Shown here piece after piece: positions 1-11,120 of a stretch of 64,000 bases of DNA (positions are counted from its first letter, which is position 1; every line of letters begins with the position of its first letter). The notes below the pieces were generated by a model. It saw only the letters and a program-made list of their open reading frames with translations. It did not search any database and was not told where the DNA came from. The DNA is from Phoronis australis (Eukaryota > Phoronida > Phoronidae), in assembly GCA_002633005.1 (NCBI GenBank), contig NMRA01000226.1, positions 487,004-551,003 of the forward strand, in the 5' to 3' direction. The translations under genes and the position numbers were made by a program.

Positions 1-262
1 CCATCATCATATTCGTCATCTTCGTCATCATCTCCGACGTCGTCTTTTCTTCAGTTAATTTCGCCAAGTGTCGCTCAAGACTGTAGCCTATTTCTCAGTG
101 ATTTCTGACCTCTACGTTCGTTATATGAATGATATCATAACTAGGGTTGTCCATTATCGCCACCATCGTCGTCATAGCTGTCATCTTCGTCATCATCTCT
201 GTCGTCGTCTTTTCTCGTCCTCTCGAACGTGTATTTTTTGGTTAATTTCGCCAAGTTTCGCT
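1..262. repeat. Degenerate duplicated CAT/CGT-rich repeat
   Basis: Two copies, about 1-80 and 165-262, share the order CATCATC, TTCGTCATCATCTC, GTCGTCTTTTCT and then TTAATTTCGCCAAGT. The second copy carries a small insertion. The period is roughly 175 bases. This appears to be an old tandem duplication of trinucleotide-rich DNA, cut by the left window edge. Confidence 0.6.
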
Positions 263-2726
263 CCTCAGAGCACTTTCATCTCTTTGTCAATTGTTATTTG
301 TTGTGGGTGCGCTGAAACATAGATGGTAGTTCCAATAAAGCATAACTGGTTCTGGGCATTACACTGACTCAATTTGAGACCTGCACTCACTGACTAAAAG
401 TAAAAAAAATTTAAAAAACGCCCCACCCCTCACTTCAGTTTCAGCTGGGGTCTTGTTTTTTTTTCTTGAAAAGCTACACAAAGACATGTAGGCGAGGGTA
501 AGCAAGGTTTGAAATGTCATGATATGCCAAGAAATAAACACGAAATCTTTTGATTTTTGCTCATCTCGGTTGGATTTTCTTTTTTGTAATAATCAGCAAC
601 TAAAAAGTAACATATCACCGACTAGATTTTCAAAAAAAAAACAGCAGAACCAACTGTGCTTTTTTGTGTAACAGCTCGATGCGAGGACGGTCCCTGATTT
701 TATGTGGAAGCTGTGACACTCCACTGAATAACACCCTTCACTGTAACTGGTTCTCGTTCACTATTAAGAATCCAAGGCCATGATGCATCTAACTTTTACA
801 ACAGGTGTCTGTGTTTCAGTTTCGAAATCTAAAGATAGATTGTCCAGAAAACACTTGTGTTCAGTAAATTCCCTGTGTATGGAAATCAAAGTACACGTTA
901 CTGGTAGTAATTGGGAAGATTGACGAAGTAACATCAACATCGGGTGCAGCCTGATAAGCCAGGCTTTCATTGTCCATGTGCTATAGGAGTTAACTTCACT
1001 GGTTTATAACAATGTACCCTTGTAAGTTCTTTACTAGTTGGTGCCTGGTTTAGCTATTTGCAAAAACGATTCTGCATCGCTAGAATGTCATAAGTCATGT
1101 AGAACCTGCTTTGGAAGACGTCAGTTTTTTTTCCAAATACTGACCTCTGGGAAGTTGTTATGAAGCCTGTTTGGGATTTGGGGGATTGAAAGCATTGCAG
1201 GATGATACTTTGAAAATTGTTTCTTAAATAATGAATGATCTGAAGAGGAAAACCTAACTAGTGTGTTTTCAGCCCATTCTGCTCTCTTACCAGGGCGATG
1301 GGTTCATAGTTCTGGGCCCATTGAGTAAAAAGATAAGATCCCACTCCAGGATTTTCTTATTCCAAAGCATAACCCCGTGATCTAGAAATTTGCTTGTTAG
1401 ATTTGTCTCACATTTTGCTCTATGAAGCTTAGGATCTTCAAAGGAAGGTATCTTTTGAAAAAATGCAGAGTTCAAGTCAACTGACTACTCTTATAGGTAA
1501 ACTGATGTGGAAATACAAAAATCTCAAAATCTTCCGTGAGAGGCCTTCCACCTGCCTTGCTCTCTTGAATGATGGGTAGTTCTGCCGCCCATAGCTTCTT
1601 CCTGAGGACTGCCTTATAGTTCTGAAAAGCTGCGGCATCCATTATCTCTACTCTAAAGCAATACTTTGAAATCCAGGAACAGCGCTGGTGTTGGTTTCCA
1701 TGCAGTCACATATTTCTACGCTTCAAAGTGTTTTGGTGCGGCGGGTACACCTTCCGAAATATTTGGGATCCATTTTCAATACTTGGGGTCCCTGAAAACT
1801 CTAAAATTATTACTCTATCTCAGAAATTGAATGTACGTGGAAAGAAGTGAAGTGCATATGGTAGAACTTTTATCAATAGAATATATGGATCTTGCTTTCA
1901 CAGAGATACTCAAAGGTCAGTTGGTATCTTTTTTATTTTGGTTTTGTCAAGTCACTCAAAAACACAGTCTTGGACAGACTATCTATGATGATACCCGCAC
2001 ACTTGACTTCTAGTTTTGGCTGAAACGAGTACCTTATCTGGTATCAGGGTGCTTTTAAATCCATTCAACCTGATAGTATATATCTGAAGCCCAGTCCAGT
2101 TTGCCTTACATGCTGATCATTCTCATAAATTCTTTTGTAAATGGTCTACGTCTGTATTGGCACAGGTATTTTATTTTTCTTTGGTAATTGAACCGAGGAG
2201 GCAAGATATACCTGTCAAAAAGTCTCGGTTTACTTTACATGCCACATAGTCAACTTAGTGGGAATTTCTTTTCTGTTTGGTGAATTGTTAATGAAATAAA
2301 AAGTGACACAAGTTCATGATAAATGTCACTAGGTGGCGATAGAGGGCTTGTTGTTGGACAAGGTCTTGCATTCTTGTTTGGGAATTCAATGGGGTGGGAT
2401 TTCCCTGTGTTCTTTGCAACCATCATGTAATCACAAAGCCAGTGGTATGCTTAGGGATTAAAGGATTGACACAAAATGACCATCTTAAAATTTTTTTTGT
2501 CCCTTTCAACTCGGCCCGTCTTGCTCATGAGAATTAGAGTAGAAATTGATTCAAGTGAAAGTTGCTTTTGAACTCTTGAAATACTTGACTTAAGATTATC
2601 TCAAACCTTATTTAGTGACCTCCATTCTAACATATCAAAAAACAGGCTATGTCAAGTAGTAAATGTTCTAAAAGAAAAAAGATCGAGGATAATAAAAATA
2701 TGTTTTATAGTTAGATGCCATTATAA

Positions 2727-2730
<4 letters not shown>

Positions 2731-2773
<43 letters not shown>
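2731..2773. repeat. ATT trinucleotide microsatellite
   Basis: An uninterrupted run of about 14 ATT units lies upstream of KEAP1. It is a simple sequence repeat and probably polymorphic in length. Confidence 0.95.
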
Positions 2774-2774
<1 letters not shown>

Positions 2775-4636
2775 ATTGCCACCTTTTTAAGCCAAAATTT
2801 CACTTTAATGAAGGTACATTAGTAGCGAAATAACCCCTTGGTCGTTGTACATAGAATGTTTCCCTATTATCTCACTATTTATGTCCTCAGCAAACTCTGC
2901 TGAGTCATACGGTAATGCTTTTTAAAATAAGCATGCACGACAACAGTTAATATGACCTTTTGTCACTGATTGTTAGTTTGTGTCATAAAAGACCACATTT
3001 TAATTCCAAAAAATAATTTCCAACTGCTTCTGTATCAAAGCTGCTATAAACCCCCCATTCCAACAAAGAAATTTTGAGAAGACCCGTTACTGTTATGTAA
3101 TTGGTCTCAGCTTGTTTCTTACTGCAACTGCGGGGGCTCCAGGTTCACTTCTCCGCTGATACCTTTTTTCAGAAAATCTCTTTTCTCGCTAATTATGTCC
3201 TTTATTAATTAAGACCGTGCACGGCACATTGTGACAAGCTAACTTGTGCAGATCTATTGAACTGTTGTTTCTTTCAAAAAACTGAACTCGCCTCTTGTTT
3301 CGGATCAATTTCAGACCAATGTGGTTAGGGTAAGTGATCTCATCTTTAGAATCAGAAGTTAGTTCTGGTGATAAAAGGCTGGTTGCCACGGGATCATATT
3401 TAGTTCAGTTTTCAGTCAAAATGGGTCAATATCAGGGACATGAATAGTTATAATTCAGTTCTAGTGGTTAAATATTGACTCTTGGATTAATCTGTCTATT
3501 CTGTTGACATTGGGCGTTGTTGCGTGAAGTGAGGTTTCAGTTTCAGTATATAAGAATATAGATAATTTACCTATTTTTAGAGACGGACTCTAATTTTACC
3601 TAGTTGTAATTTAGTAAATGGAAAATTTCTAATTTTAGTTTCTGCTGTCCGTAACCAATGGGTTCTAATCATCCAGTTGGAGTCAGTGTTAAATTGCGAT
3701 TTATTGCCCACATTTGATGCTAAAATGCCTTCTCTGGTTTTTCAAAATTTTCATTGTATCCGAGTTCACTTTCTGGTTTTTTAGTTTTTCAATTTAAAAA
3801 CCATGGCCGTTAATGCACATTTTATGTTCTTACCTAATTGCATGTGTAATTTCCATGCAGATGTTGCACCAATCAGTCTTATAAAAGAAATTGTGTTAGT
3901 TATTTTAATTGTATTAAATTATGGTTTTAAAATATGTCCATTTCTTAATTACTCATGTCCAACGGGTAATGAACTCTTGGCTAATATGATGGAAGTTGGT
4001 TTTGATGACAGTTCAGGTCAAATAAAGGTCATTATCCTCCACAGCAAAGTGCAAAGGTCATCCGTATGTAAAGTGCATAGTCATTCTCTGTAGTTTGTGA
4101 TAGCAGGTATTGAGGATTTATTAATTTTGTCCTGGAGGATTGCTCGTTGATAACTAGCTGTTTGAATATTGGCCGTTGTGATATTTGAGTGGTAAACGAT
4201 AATGTTGCAAAACGCATTACTGGAATTTTTCGAGTGCATGGAGATAACATTGTACGTGAGTTGCAAAGTGCAATCCTAGAAAACATTAATCTCATTTGAG
4301 TAAGAAACATGTTGACACCAATTTTATAGTGGCGAGTGGTCTAAATCAAAAATTTTTTTAAACGTGTTCGGAACGAAACAAATATGCACAACATATAGGC
4401 AACCTAGTTGGGTCCCTATTTGGGACTTTTTCATGCAGCTGTGTACAGACCACTGTTGAGTGAGTACTTGGACATGTCATCATCGTCCAGATTCATTTCC
4501 TTGTTGTATAAACTCAGGTCAATTTTTGTTCTACGTTAAAGATTCTGACGTCACTCTTAATATCTAGAAATTTTCGGTGTCTGGATTACTGTAAATTGCC
4601 TTCATTGATTCATAAAGGCATTAACTTTTGTTGCAG

Positions 4637-7600
4637 CTCTCCGCCAGAAGATGGCAGCAGCGCCTGAACCAGATGGCTCTGATGATCCACCTTGCTTCCG
4701 TGCCAAGTCCTTGAACTCAGAAGATGAGGTTGGTGACAGCGTAATGCATTTTACCATCACCAAGCACCCCAAGGAGGGGTACGAGGTGATGACCACAATG
4801 TGGCACTCCAATAAACTGTGTGACGTGGAGCTTACGGTGGGCAGCGAGTCAATCAAGGCTCACAAGATAGTGTTGGCTGCTGCTAGTCCGTACTTTAGAG
4901 CCATGTTCACCTGCGGCATGAAGGAGTGCAAGATGAAGACAATTCCAATTCACGGGATACAGCTGTGCGACTTGATCCGTCTAGTGAAGTACGCATATAC
5001 CTCTGAGATCCAAATTACTCAATATAACGTGTGTAGTTTGTTGCCAGCGGCAACAGTGCTACAGATGAATCATGTTGTGGAGGCATGTTGCACGTTCTTG
5101 GAACATCAGTTGGACCCCACCAACTGTATTGGTATTGCTCAATTCGCCCTAGAACACAACTGCATGGATCTACATCATAAGGCAAATTCCTACATCAATC
5201 AACATTTCTCTGAGGTCAGCCGTAGTGAGGAGTTCCAGGCATTGTCCCCCTGCCAGCTCATCAAGGTGATAAATAGGGACGAAATCAATGTTAAATGTGA
5301 GTCAGAAGTCTACAATGCTGTGATGTCGTGGATTAGCCATGACAAAGAATCCCGCATGCCCAAGTTGAAGACTTTGATATGCGGGGTTCGTTGTCATTTC
5401 TTGACTCCATTCTTTTTGGAGAAACAGCTCAAGTGCTGCGAAATCCTCAAAACCAACAAGCACTGTCGAGATTACTTAGTGAAAATTTTCCAAGATTTGA
5501 CGTTGCATAAAAAGTGTGTTGAAAAGCGACGTAACCCTGTGGCGCCACCTGTCATCTACTGTGTAGGTGGCTACCTGCGCCACTCGCTTAGTAACGTGGA
5601 GTGCTATAACCCCGATTCGGGTGAATGGATTAAAGTGAATGATCTCCCGATGCCCAGGAGTGGACTGGGTGTCGCTGTGGTGCACGGCAGGGTGTATGCT
5701 GTGGGCGGACGGAATAACTCTATAGATGGCAATGTGGACACGAATGCAGTTCATTGTTACGAGCCATTCACCAACCAATGGTCTCCGTGTGCGTTCATGA
5801 ATGAGTGCCGGAACAGAGTCGGTGTGGGCGTTCTTGATGGCATGCTGTATGCTTGTGGAGGGTCTAACGTGCGCTCTCACCTGGAGTCTGTGGAAAGGTA
5901 CGACAATAGGAGATGAATAACAAGCTTATTAATAGCAGGATGAAAGTCTGAAAAAGTAAATTATATTCCTTGTTCTTTCAGGAGTCCTGTCATGTGTTCA
6001 ATTCTAAATCTTGTCAAGATTGGTATCGATCTGAATCGGGAAGAAAAATTTGGGAGCCGCTGGCTGCCGTTCTGAAATCAAGGGTGTATTTATGCATGAT
6101 TTTGAATACCGGTTATTGAGCACGAAACCCGGAAAGCATTACATAAACATTAATTAATGTTATTATTGTTATTTGCCAAAAAAATTGCCAAGTCTGTTTC
6201 TGTCAAATTTTTTGTTTTTTGTTCACACGCTACAGGTCTCGTTTGTTATCCAACGGAAATGAAATTCATACACAACTTGTGTCTCATTAATATCTCAAAG
6301 CATATTTCTGGGATTTACATCGAATGCAATATGGTGCTGTGGTGGCTGTTTTTTGATTTTTCGCTTTGTGGTGTCATAGCTTCGCTGTCCCTTTAGGGAT
6401 TATATGAAATGACAGCTCTTTAATTTATTTCTAGTATTATGTCTACAGATCTTTCTGGAATTTGGTATCTGAGTCCAACTTGACATTCTCTTGTTGTTTA
6501 AGATTTTCTGGTCACATGACCGGTCTTGACTAAATGCTGGCTGCAATTTTGTTGGTCTATCATACTGATGTCACAGGCCGCATTTTTTGTCCAATCAACT
6601 CGAAATTTATAAAAGCTCAAGGCTTATTGTTTTTTGAGTGAAATTGGATGTGCGATGGCATTGTGTTGGCCATTTTTCTAATATTGGCTTGTCATGCCTT
6701 AGGTCTGCGATCCTGTGAAGGAACCTTATGAACTTTGGTGTGTAAGTAGAACTCAAGAGCAATCTGCAGTCCATTAACGGTCTCTCGCTTCGATTGCCTG
6801 CTCTCGAGTTGTTCGAGATATTCAGATTTGATAACTGATCTCTTATTGGCTGATTCCTTGGTTATCATGTACTGTACAATGGCGTCATGGGTGTCGGGGG
6901 TCATGGCCATTAATGTTCTTGGTTACGTCGTCGATCTCACCTCTAAGCTTTTCTTTCAATTTTGCCTAGTGTCATTCCACGGGGTGCTTTAATTGTTTTG
7001 TTATTTACCATTCTTTTAGGTACGACTTTGAGACAGACACGTGGAAGTTTGTTCGGCCTATGCGCAACAAGCGAATCGGTCTGGGCGTGGCTGTGGTCAA
7101 CCGGCTGCTCTATGCTGTTGGTGGCTTTGATGGCATGAACCGACTGTCAAGCGTGGAGTGTTACCATCCGGAGAATGATGAGTGGCACTATGTGGCAAAG
7201 ATGAATAGTATGAGAAGTGGTGCTGGTAAGCAGGGTGCTGCTGGGGATCTTTAATCATTCTCATGTCATGGTGTACTCTAGAACCAAAAAAGTGCGGTTG
7301 CAGTTCTCACCATGCTTTTTGAGTGTGGTAGACACTCGCGCTCAAATTTAACCACCAAGCTCAAATTTCATTCCCATGTTCAAATTTGACCTCCAGTAGA
7401 GGGCGTTTCAAGTTGGCACTATCTACAGTAATGAGAGCACTTCCTGTTGATCCCGACTCAGATTTAGTGGTTCGTTAATTTATAAGCAGAGGGAGAAATT
7501 CCACTGTGAGCCCCTTCCGTTGTTTGATTATTTTAAGTTCAGCTTTCTGACACTGGCTGTCTGTGCCTATACTATTCAGGTTGCTACATAATATCTTGAA

Positions 7601-9023
7601 GTGGTGTCAAACGTATATGTTCCAGTTTGCTTAGTACAGTAAACCTCACCAATTTAGGACACAATATGGCGGACAAGGGGAACTTTGTTTCTTATTTTTT
7701 CCTTATAAGAGCTTAGGTTTTGTCAAGTAAGTGCTTGGCCACGCCCAAGTTCTATAACAAAGCTATCGTCAGTCATTGTTTTGAGAGATTATGGACATTC
7801 ACAAAATTTTTAAGTTTTTGAAAAATGTAAATGGGCAATTTTGGAAATATTTTTGTCCAAAATTGGTGAGAATTCATCGTAATCAGTTAATTACAAGGTC
7901 CCAAAAGCTCGATTTCATTGCACAAGTTTTCAAACTCAATTCAACTAAAACCAAACTCACGGAGGCAGGCTTCAAGCATTGCAATGAATCAAAATTGTGA
8001 AGGGAACACTGGTTTGTGAACCAACAGTATTGTCTGTGTCAGTTGTGTTAACATTCATTAGAGTGAACTCCTTCTCTCTGTCAAAATTTGTCAATGCCTG
8101 TCAACCAATTATAGAGATGGTTTCACGCATTTAAACCCACTCGTTTTCTCCACAGGTGTCACTGCCATAGATCAGTACATCTACGCTGTTGGTGGGTACA
8201 ACTCAACGACACCCATCAACCTGGTGGAGAGGTACGATACGGAGACCGACCAGTGGACAGTGCTGGCACCTATGAACAGGGTGCGGAGTGCACTCTCACT
8301 CGCCTCTCTGGCCAACAAGCTATATGCTTTAGGTGAGTGAGGTCTTGGATAACTATTTGAACCCCTGTGAACAGGTCAAAATAACCACATCGCAATATAT
8401 GCTTTTCTATCACGTGGACTAAGTAGAAAGACATGCAACAATTGGGTCACATGTTTTAGTGACGAACATAAAGAACAATACAACTATTATTATGGATCTT
8501 TACAGTCAAGTTTACAAAAAAAACGGTATAACAGCAATACATGAAATCCATAGACTCGAGAACGAGTATGAAAAGCTGAGCACTGTAGGTACACAATGCA
8601 GATGGATTTCAATATTCCTGGGGGAATTTAAATTGTCCTATGGTTGTGCACTGATTTTGACTTCTTTATCGACCGTACGTGACCTTGTTAATGGTTGGTA
8701 CACCTGAACAGAGAAGCTCAACTATTGTGGTGGGTGTATATTGACCAATCGCATGAGAAATAAAATCTAGGTGTTGATCCAGACAACTTCAGTACAAAAT
8801 TGATTCTGAATAATCTTGTGTGGAGGACAGTTATTTTATGGCGGCCTGTTTTCACTTATTCTCTCTATTCGATGCGTTTTCAGGAGGTTATGACGGCACC
8901 TCCTTCCTATCCAGTGTTGAGTGTTATGACCCTGAGAAGGACAACTGGACAGAGTCCACCTCAATGACCTGTGGCCGGAGTGGTCATGGAGTAGCCGTAG
9001 GGCTGGAGCCATGCACACAGTAA
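4637..9023 (+). CDS. KEAP1: KEAP1: BTB-BACK-Kelch substrate adaptor for CUL3
   Basis: Ortholog of Kelch-like ECH-associated protein 1, the cytoplasmic oxidative-stress sensor that hands NRF2/CNC factors to CUL3 for ubiquitylation. Coding exons are 4651-5897, 7020-7225, 8156-8332 and 8884-9023. All junctions are GT-AG and phases match, giving 1770 nt or 589 aa (human 624). The first exon starts at acceptor 4636/4637, 14 nt before the ATG, so a non-coding 5' exon is expected. BTB is about residues 45-155, BACK 158-260 and six Kelch blades 298-580. The C-terminus reads [13 protein letters not shown], matching the human ending GVGVAVTMEPC. Sensor cysteines equivalent to human C273, C288 and C297 are kept (C248, C263, C272), with an extra Cys beside C288. 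The C151 position is Asn126, with a Cys two residues on. NRF2-pocket residues Y334, S363, R380, N382, R415, R483, S508, Y525, S555, Y572 and S602 are conserved; Q530 is Pro. Family assignment is firm. Confidence 0.95.
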
Positions 9024-9350
9024 ATGTTTATTAGGGATAGCTGGAATGCAGTAGCAGCTCGGGAGTCCAAAGAAGGCTCCTTCCTTCTTAGTTTGTACAA
9101 TATCATATTTTGATGTCAGAAACACAATTAGCGATTTGTTCTGAAATCGCACCAATAGACAACTCTTCATTCACCAGGTGGCACTGACGAAGAAAGGTTT
9201 CTCTCATCGATTGAATAGATTGAAGAAAGATGTTTACCAGCTTGGTAGCATTCGTGTCATAAGGATAACATTTGATCTGAGTCTATGCATTTGTACAGGT
9301 GTGCCCCTCGTCTCACTGACATCACATGATGAACTTTTAGTTTCTATAGC

Positions 9351-9356
9351 AATAAA
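9351..9356 (+). terminator. Candidate KEAP1 poly(A) signal
   Basis: A canonical AATAAA lies 328 bases downstream of the KEAP1 stop codon. It would give a 3' UTR of about 350 nt. Other AATAAA motifs occur further on, so the choice is not certain. Confidence 0.45.
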
Positions 9357-9570
9357 CATTTCTTTTTATGGGCTTCACCCATAATGCAAACGCTGGTGAA
9401 TATTTTGACAACAAGAACTCTGGCACTACTGAGGTGGATGTAATGTGCTCTGTGCTTGCTGTTTGATTTCGTAATCATAACAGGATGAATTGCCCAGATT
9501 GTTCACAGTGAGGCTTTGCAATAAGGAAGGTCATATCTTATAACATTTGTGATTGCTTCTTGTTCACTAG

Positions 9571-10592
9571 TGTTGTGTGCAACTTACAGGAAGGAGTTTC
9601 GTTTTGATCAATTTACAACAAAAATAATTATTTCCTTTATTGTTCTCATGGTTTGTTCAATATACAGCATTCTTCCAGTAAGCTTTTGATGAAAGTTTGG
9701 AGCATTTGCAGCAGCTGCTGTGCATTGCACTATTATAGCATTTATATGTGCCCACATATTTATATGTAGACGCATTATGCCGTCATCTCCGTCTGTCCGG
9801 CATCCGTCCGGCGTCCGCTGCTCTATCTTTAAAACAATTTAACGTTCGTTCATGAAATTTTGCACATCCTTTTGTGAATGGGATGGCGTGAGCAAACTTT
9901 CAGATGGATCTGACTACCGGTGTGCCCCCTAGTGGGAATTTTAGTGTTTTTTGACATATACGCATCTGTTAGTGACATAACGCTATCCTCCTATTTTTGG
10001 ATGGATTTGATGTAGTTTGCGCCATTTTTGGCTGTTTTCGAGTCTTTTTGTTGGCGTCCACCCCTCTATCAACCANTGTTGTGTGCAACTTACAGGAAGG
10101 AGTTTCGTTTTGATCAGTTTACAACAAAAATAATTATTTCCTTTATTGTTCTCATGGTTTGTTCAATATACAGCATTCTTCCAGTAAGCTTTTGATGAAA
10201 GTTTGGAGCATTTGCAGCAGCTGCTGTGCATTGCACTATTATAGCATTTATATGTGCCCACATATTTATATGTAGACGCATTATGCCGTCATCTCCGTCT
10301 GTCCGGCATCCGTCCGGCGTCCGCTGCTCTATCTTTAAAACAATTTAACGTACGTTCATGAAATTTTGCACATCCTTTCGTGAATGGGATGGCGTGAGCA
10401 AACTTTCGGATGGATCTGACTACCGGTGTGCCCCCTAGTGGGAATTTTAGTGTTTTTTGACATATACGCATCTGTTAGTGACATAACGCTATCCTCCCAT
10501 TTTTGGATGGATTTGATGTAGTTTGCGCCACCTAGTGGCCATTTTTGGCTGTTTTCGAGTCTTTTTGTTGGCATCCACCCCTCTATCAACCA
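9571..10592. repeat. Direct duplication split by a single N
   Basis: 9571-10075 and 10077-10592 are near-identical direct copies separated by one N at 10076. Copy 1 lacks 11 bases (CCTAGTGGCCA) present in copy 2 and differs by a few substitutions. The placement around an N suggests two haplotypes joined during assembly, though a recent tandem duplication is possible. Confidence 0.9.
10525..10538 (-). promoter_or_regulatory. CTCF-like motif in repeat module
   Basis: GCGCCACCTAGTGG reads CCACTAGGTGGCGC on the minus strand, which fits the conserved bilaterian CTCF core CCASYAGRKGGCRS at every position. Whether it is bound is unknown. The N-joined first copy of this segment lacks the site because of its 11-base deletion. 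Confidence 0.4.
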
Positions 10593-10971
10593 AACCGCTT
10601 GAAGGATGATTGTGAAAATTGGCATGTATGTTCTTACTATGAAGAGGACAGCTGACAATGATTTTCGGATGATTTCGACTACTGTGGCGCCTCCCAGTGG
10701 CAGTTTTTTTTTTGCACCCATGGCTGTATCTCCTAAACCGTTGGCAGGATCTTTACTAAATTTAGCACGTGTATTTATATGATGTTGATAACGGATGACG
10801 ACAACTTTCGGATGGATCTGAATACAGGTGTGCTCCCTAGTGGCAATTTTAGATTTTACGTTTACCTCTGTCTTCAAAGGTCCTCAACGGATTTTCAGAA
10901 AATTTGGAATATAGGCATCTATTGGTGAGATGATGCTATGTTCCCATTTTTGGATGGAATATAGGTACTTT

Positions 10972-10985
10972 GCGCCACCTAGTGG
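10972..10985 (-). promoter_or_regulatory. CTCF-like motif in repeat module
   Basis: A second identical GCGCCACCTAGTGG block lies in the next module. A third, weaker version (GCGCCATCTAGCGG) is at 11096-11109, differing from the core at one conserved A. These are sequence matches only. Confidence 0.35.
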
Positions 10986-11120
10986 CCATTATTTTTTTTT
11001 TGCTGTTTTCGACAGCTTTTTATGAAATTTGATCAATAGCTTTCTGTTGAAGAAGCGATGGCATGTTGCCGTTGTCAGATGGCTTGAACGTTTTTGCGCC
11101 ATCTAGCGGCCATTTTTATG

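Larger units (their letters stand above)
1..4636. other. Non-coding region upstream of KEAP1 coding exon
   Basis: No convincing coding sequence is seen here; the open frames are short and AT-rich. Because the first KEAP1 coding exon begins right after a splice acceptor, at least one non-coding 5' exon and the promoter should lie in this stretch or further left. I could not place them. It also holds a degenerate trinucleotide-rich duplication at the left edge and an ATT microsatellite, listed separately. Confidence 0.6.
9780..11120. repeat. Interspersed repeat made of ~110-150 bp modules
   Basis: The segment is built from degenerate modules, each with a GATGGATCTGA-like block followed by a GTG- or GCGCC-CCTAGTGG block and then CAATTTTAG or CCATTTTT. 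It begins with the C/G-rich phrase GTCTGTCCGGCATCCGTCCGG. The long frames in it are products of the repetition, with no recognisable protein. It looks like a non-coding dispersed repeat. Three modules carry CTCF-like motifs. Confidence 0.7.

Noticed and set aside
5476-5880. 134-codon minus-strand frame within KEAP1
   Set aside because: It is the antisense of the conserved KEAP1 Kelch coding frame and has no similarity of its own.
10356-10877. 173-codon minus-strand frame near 10.6 kb
   Set aside because: It arises from the modular repeat, repeats itself with the modules and resembles no protein.
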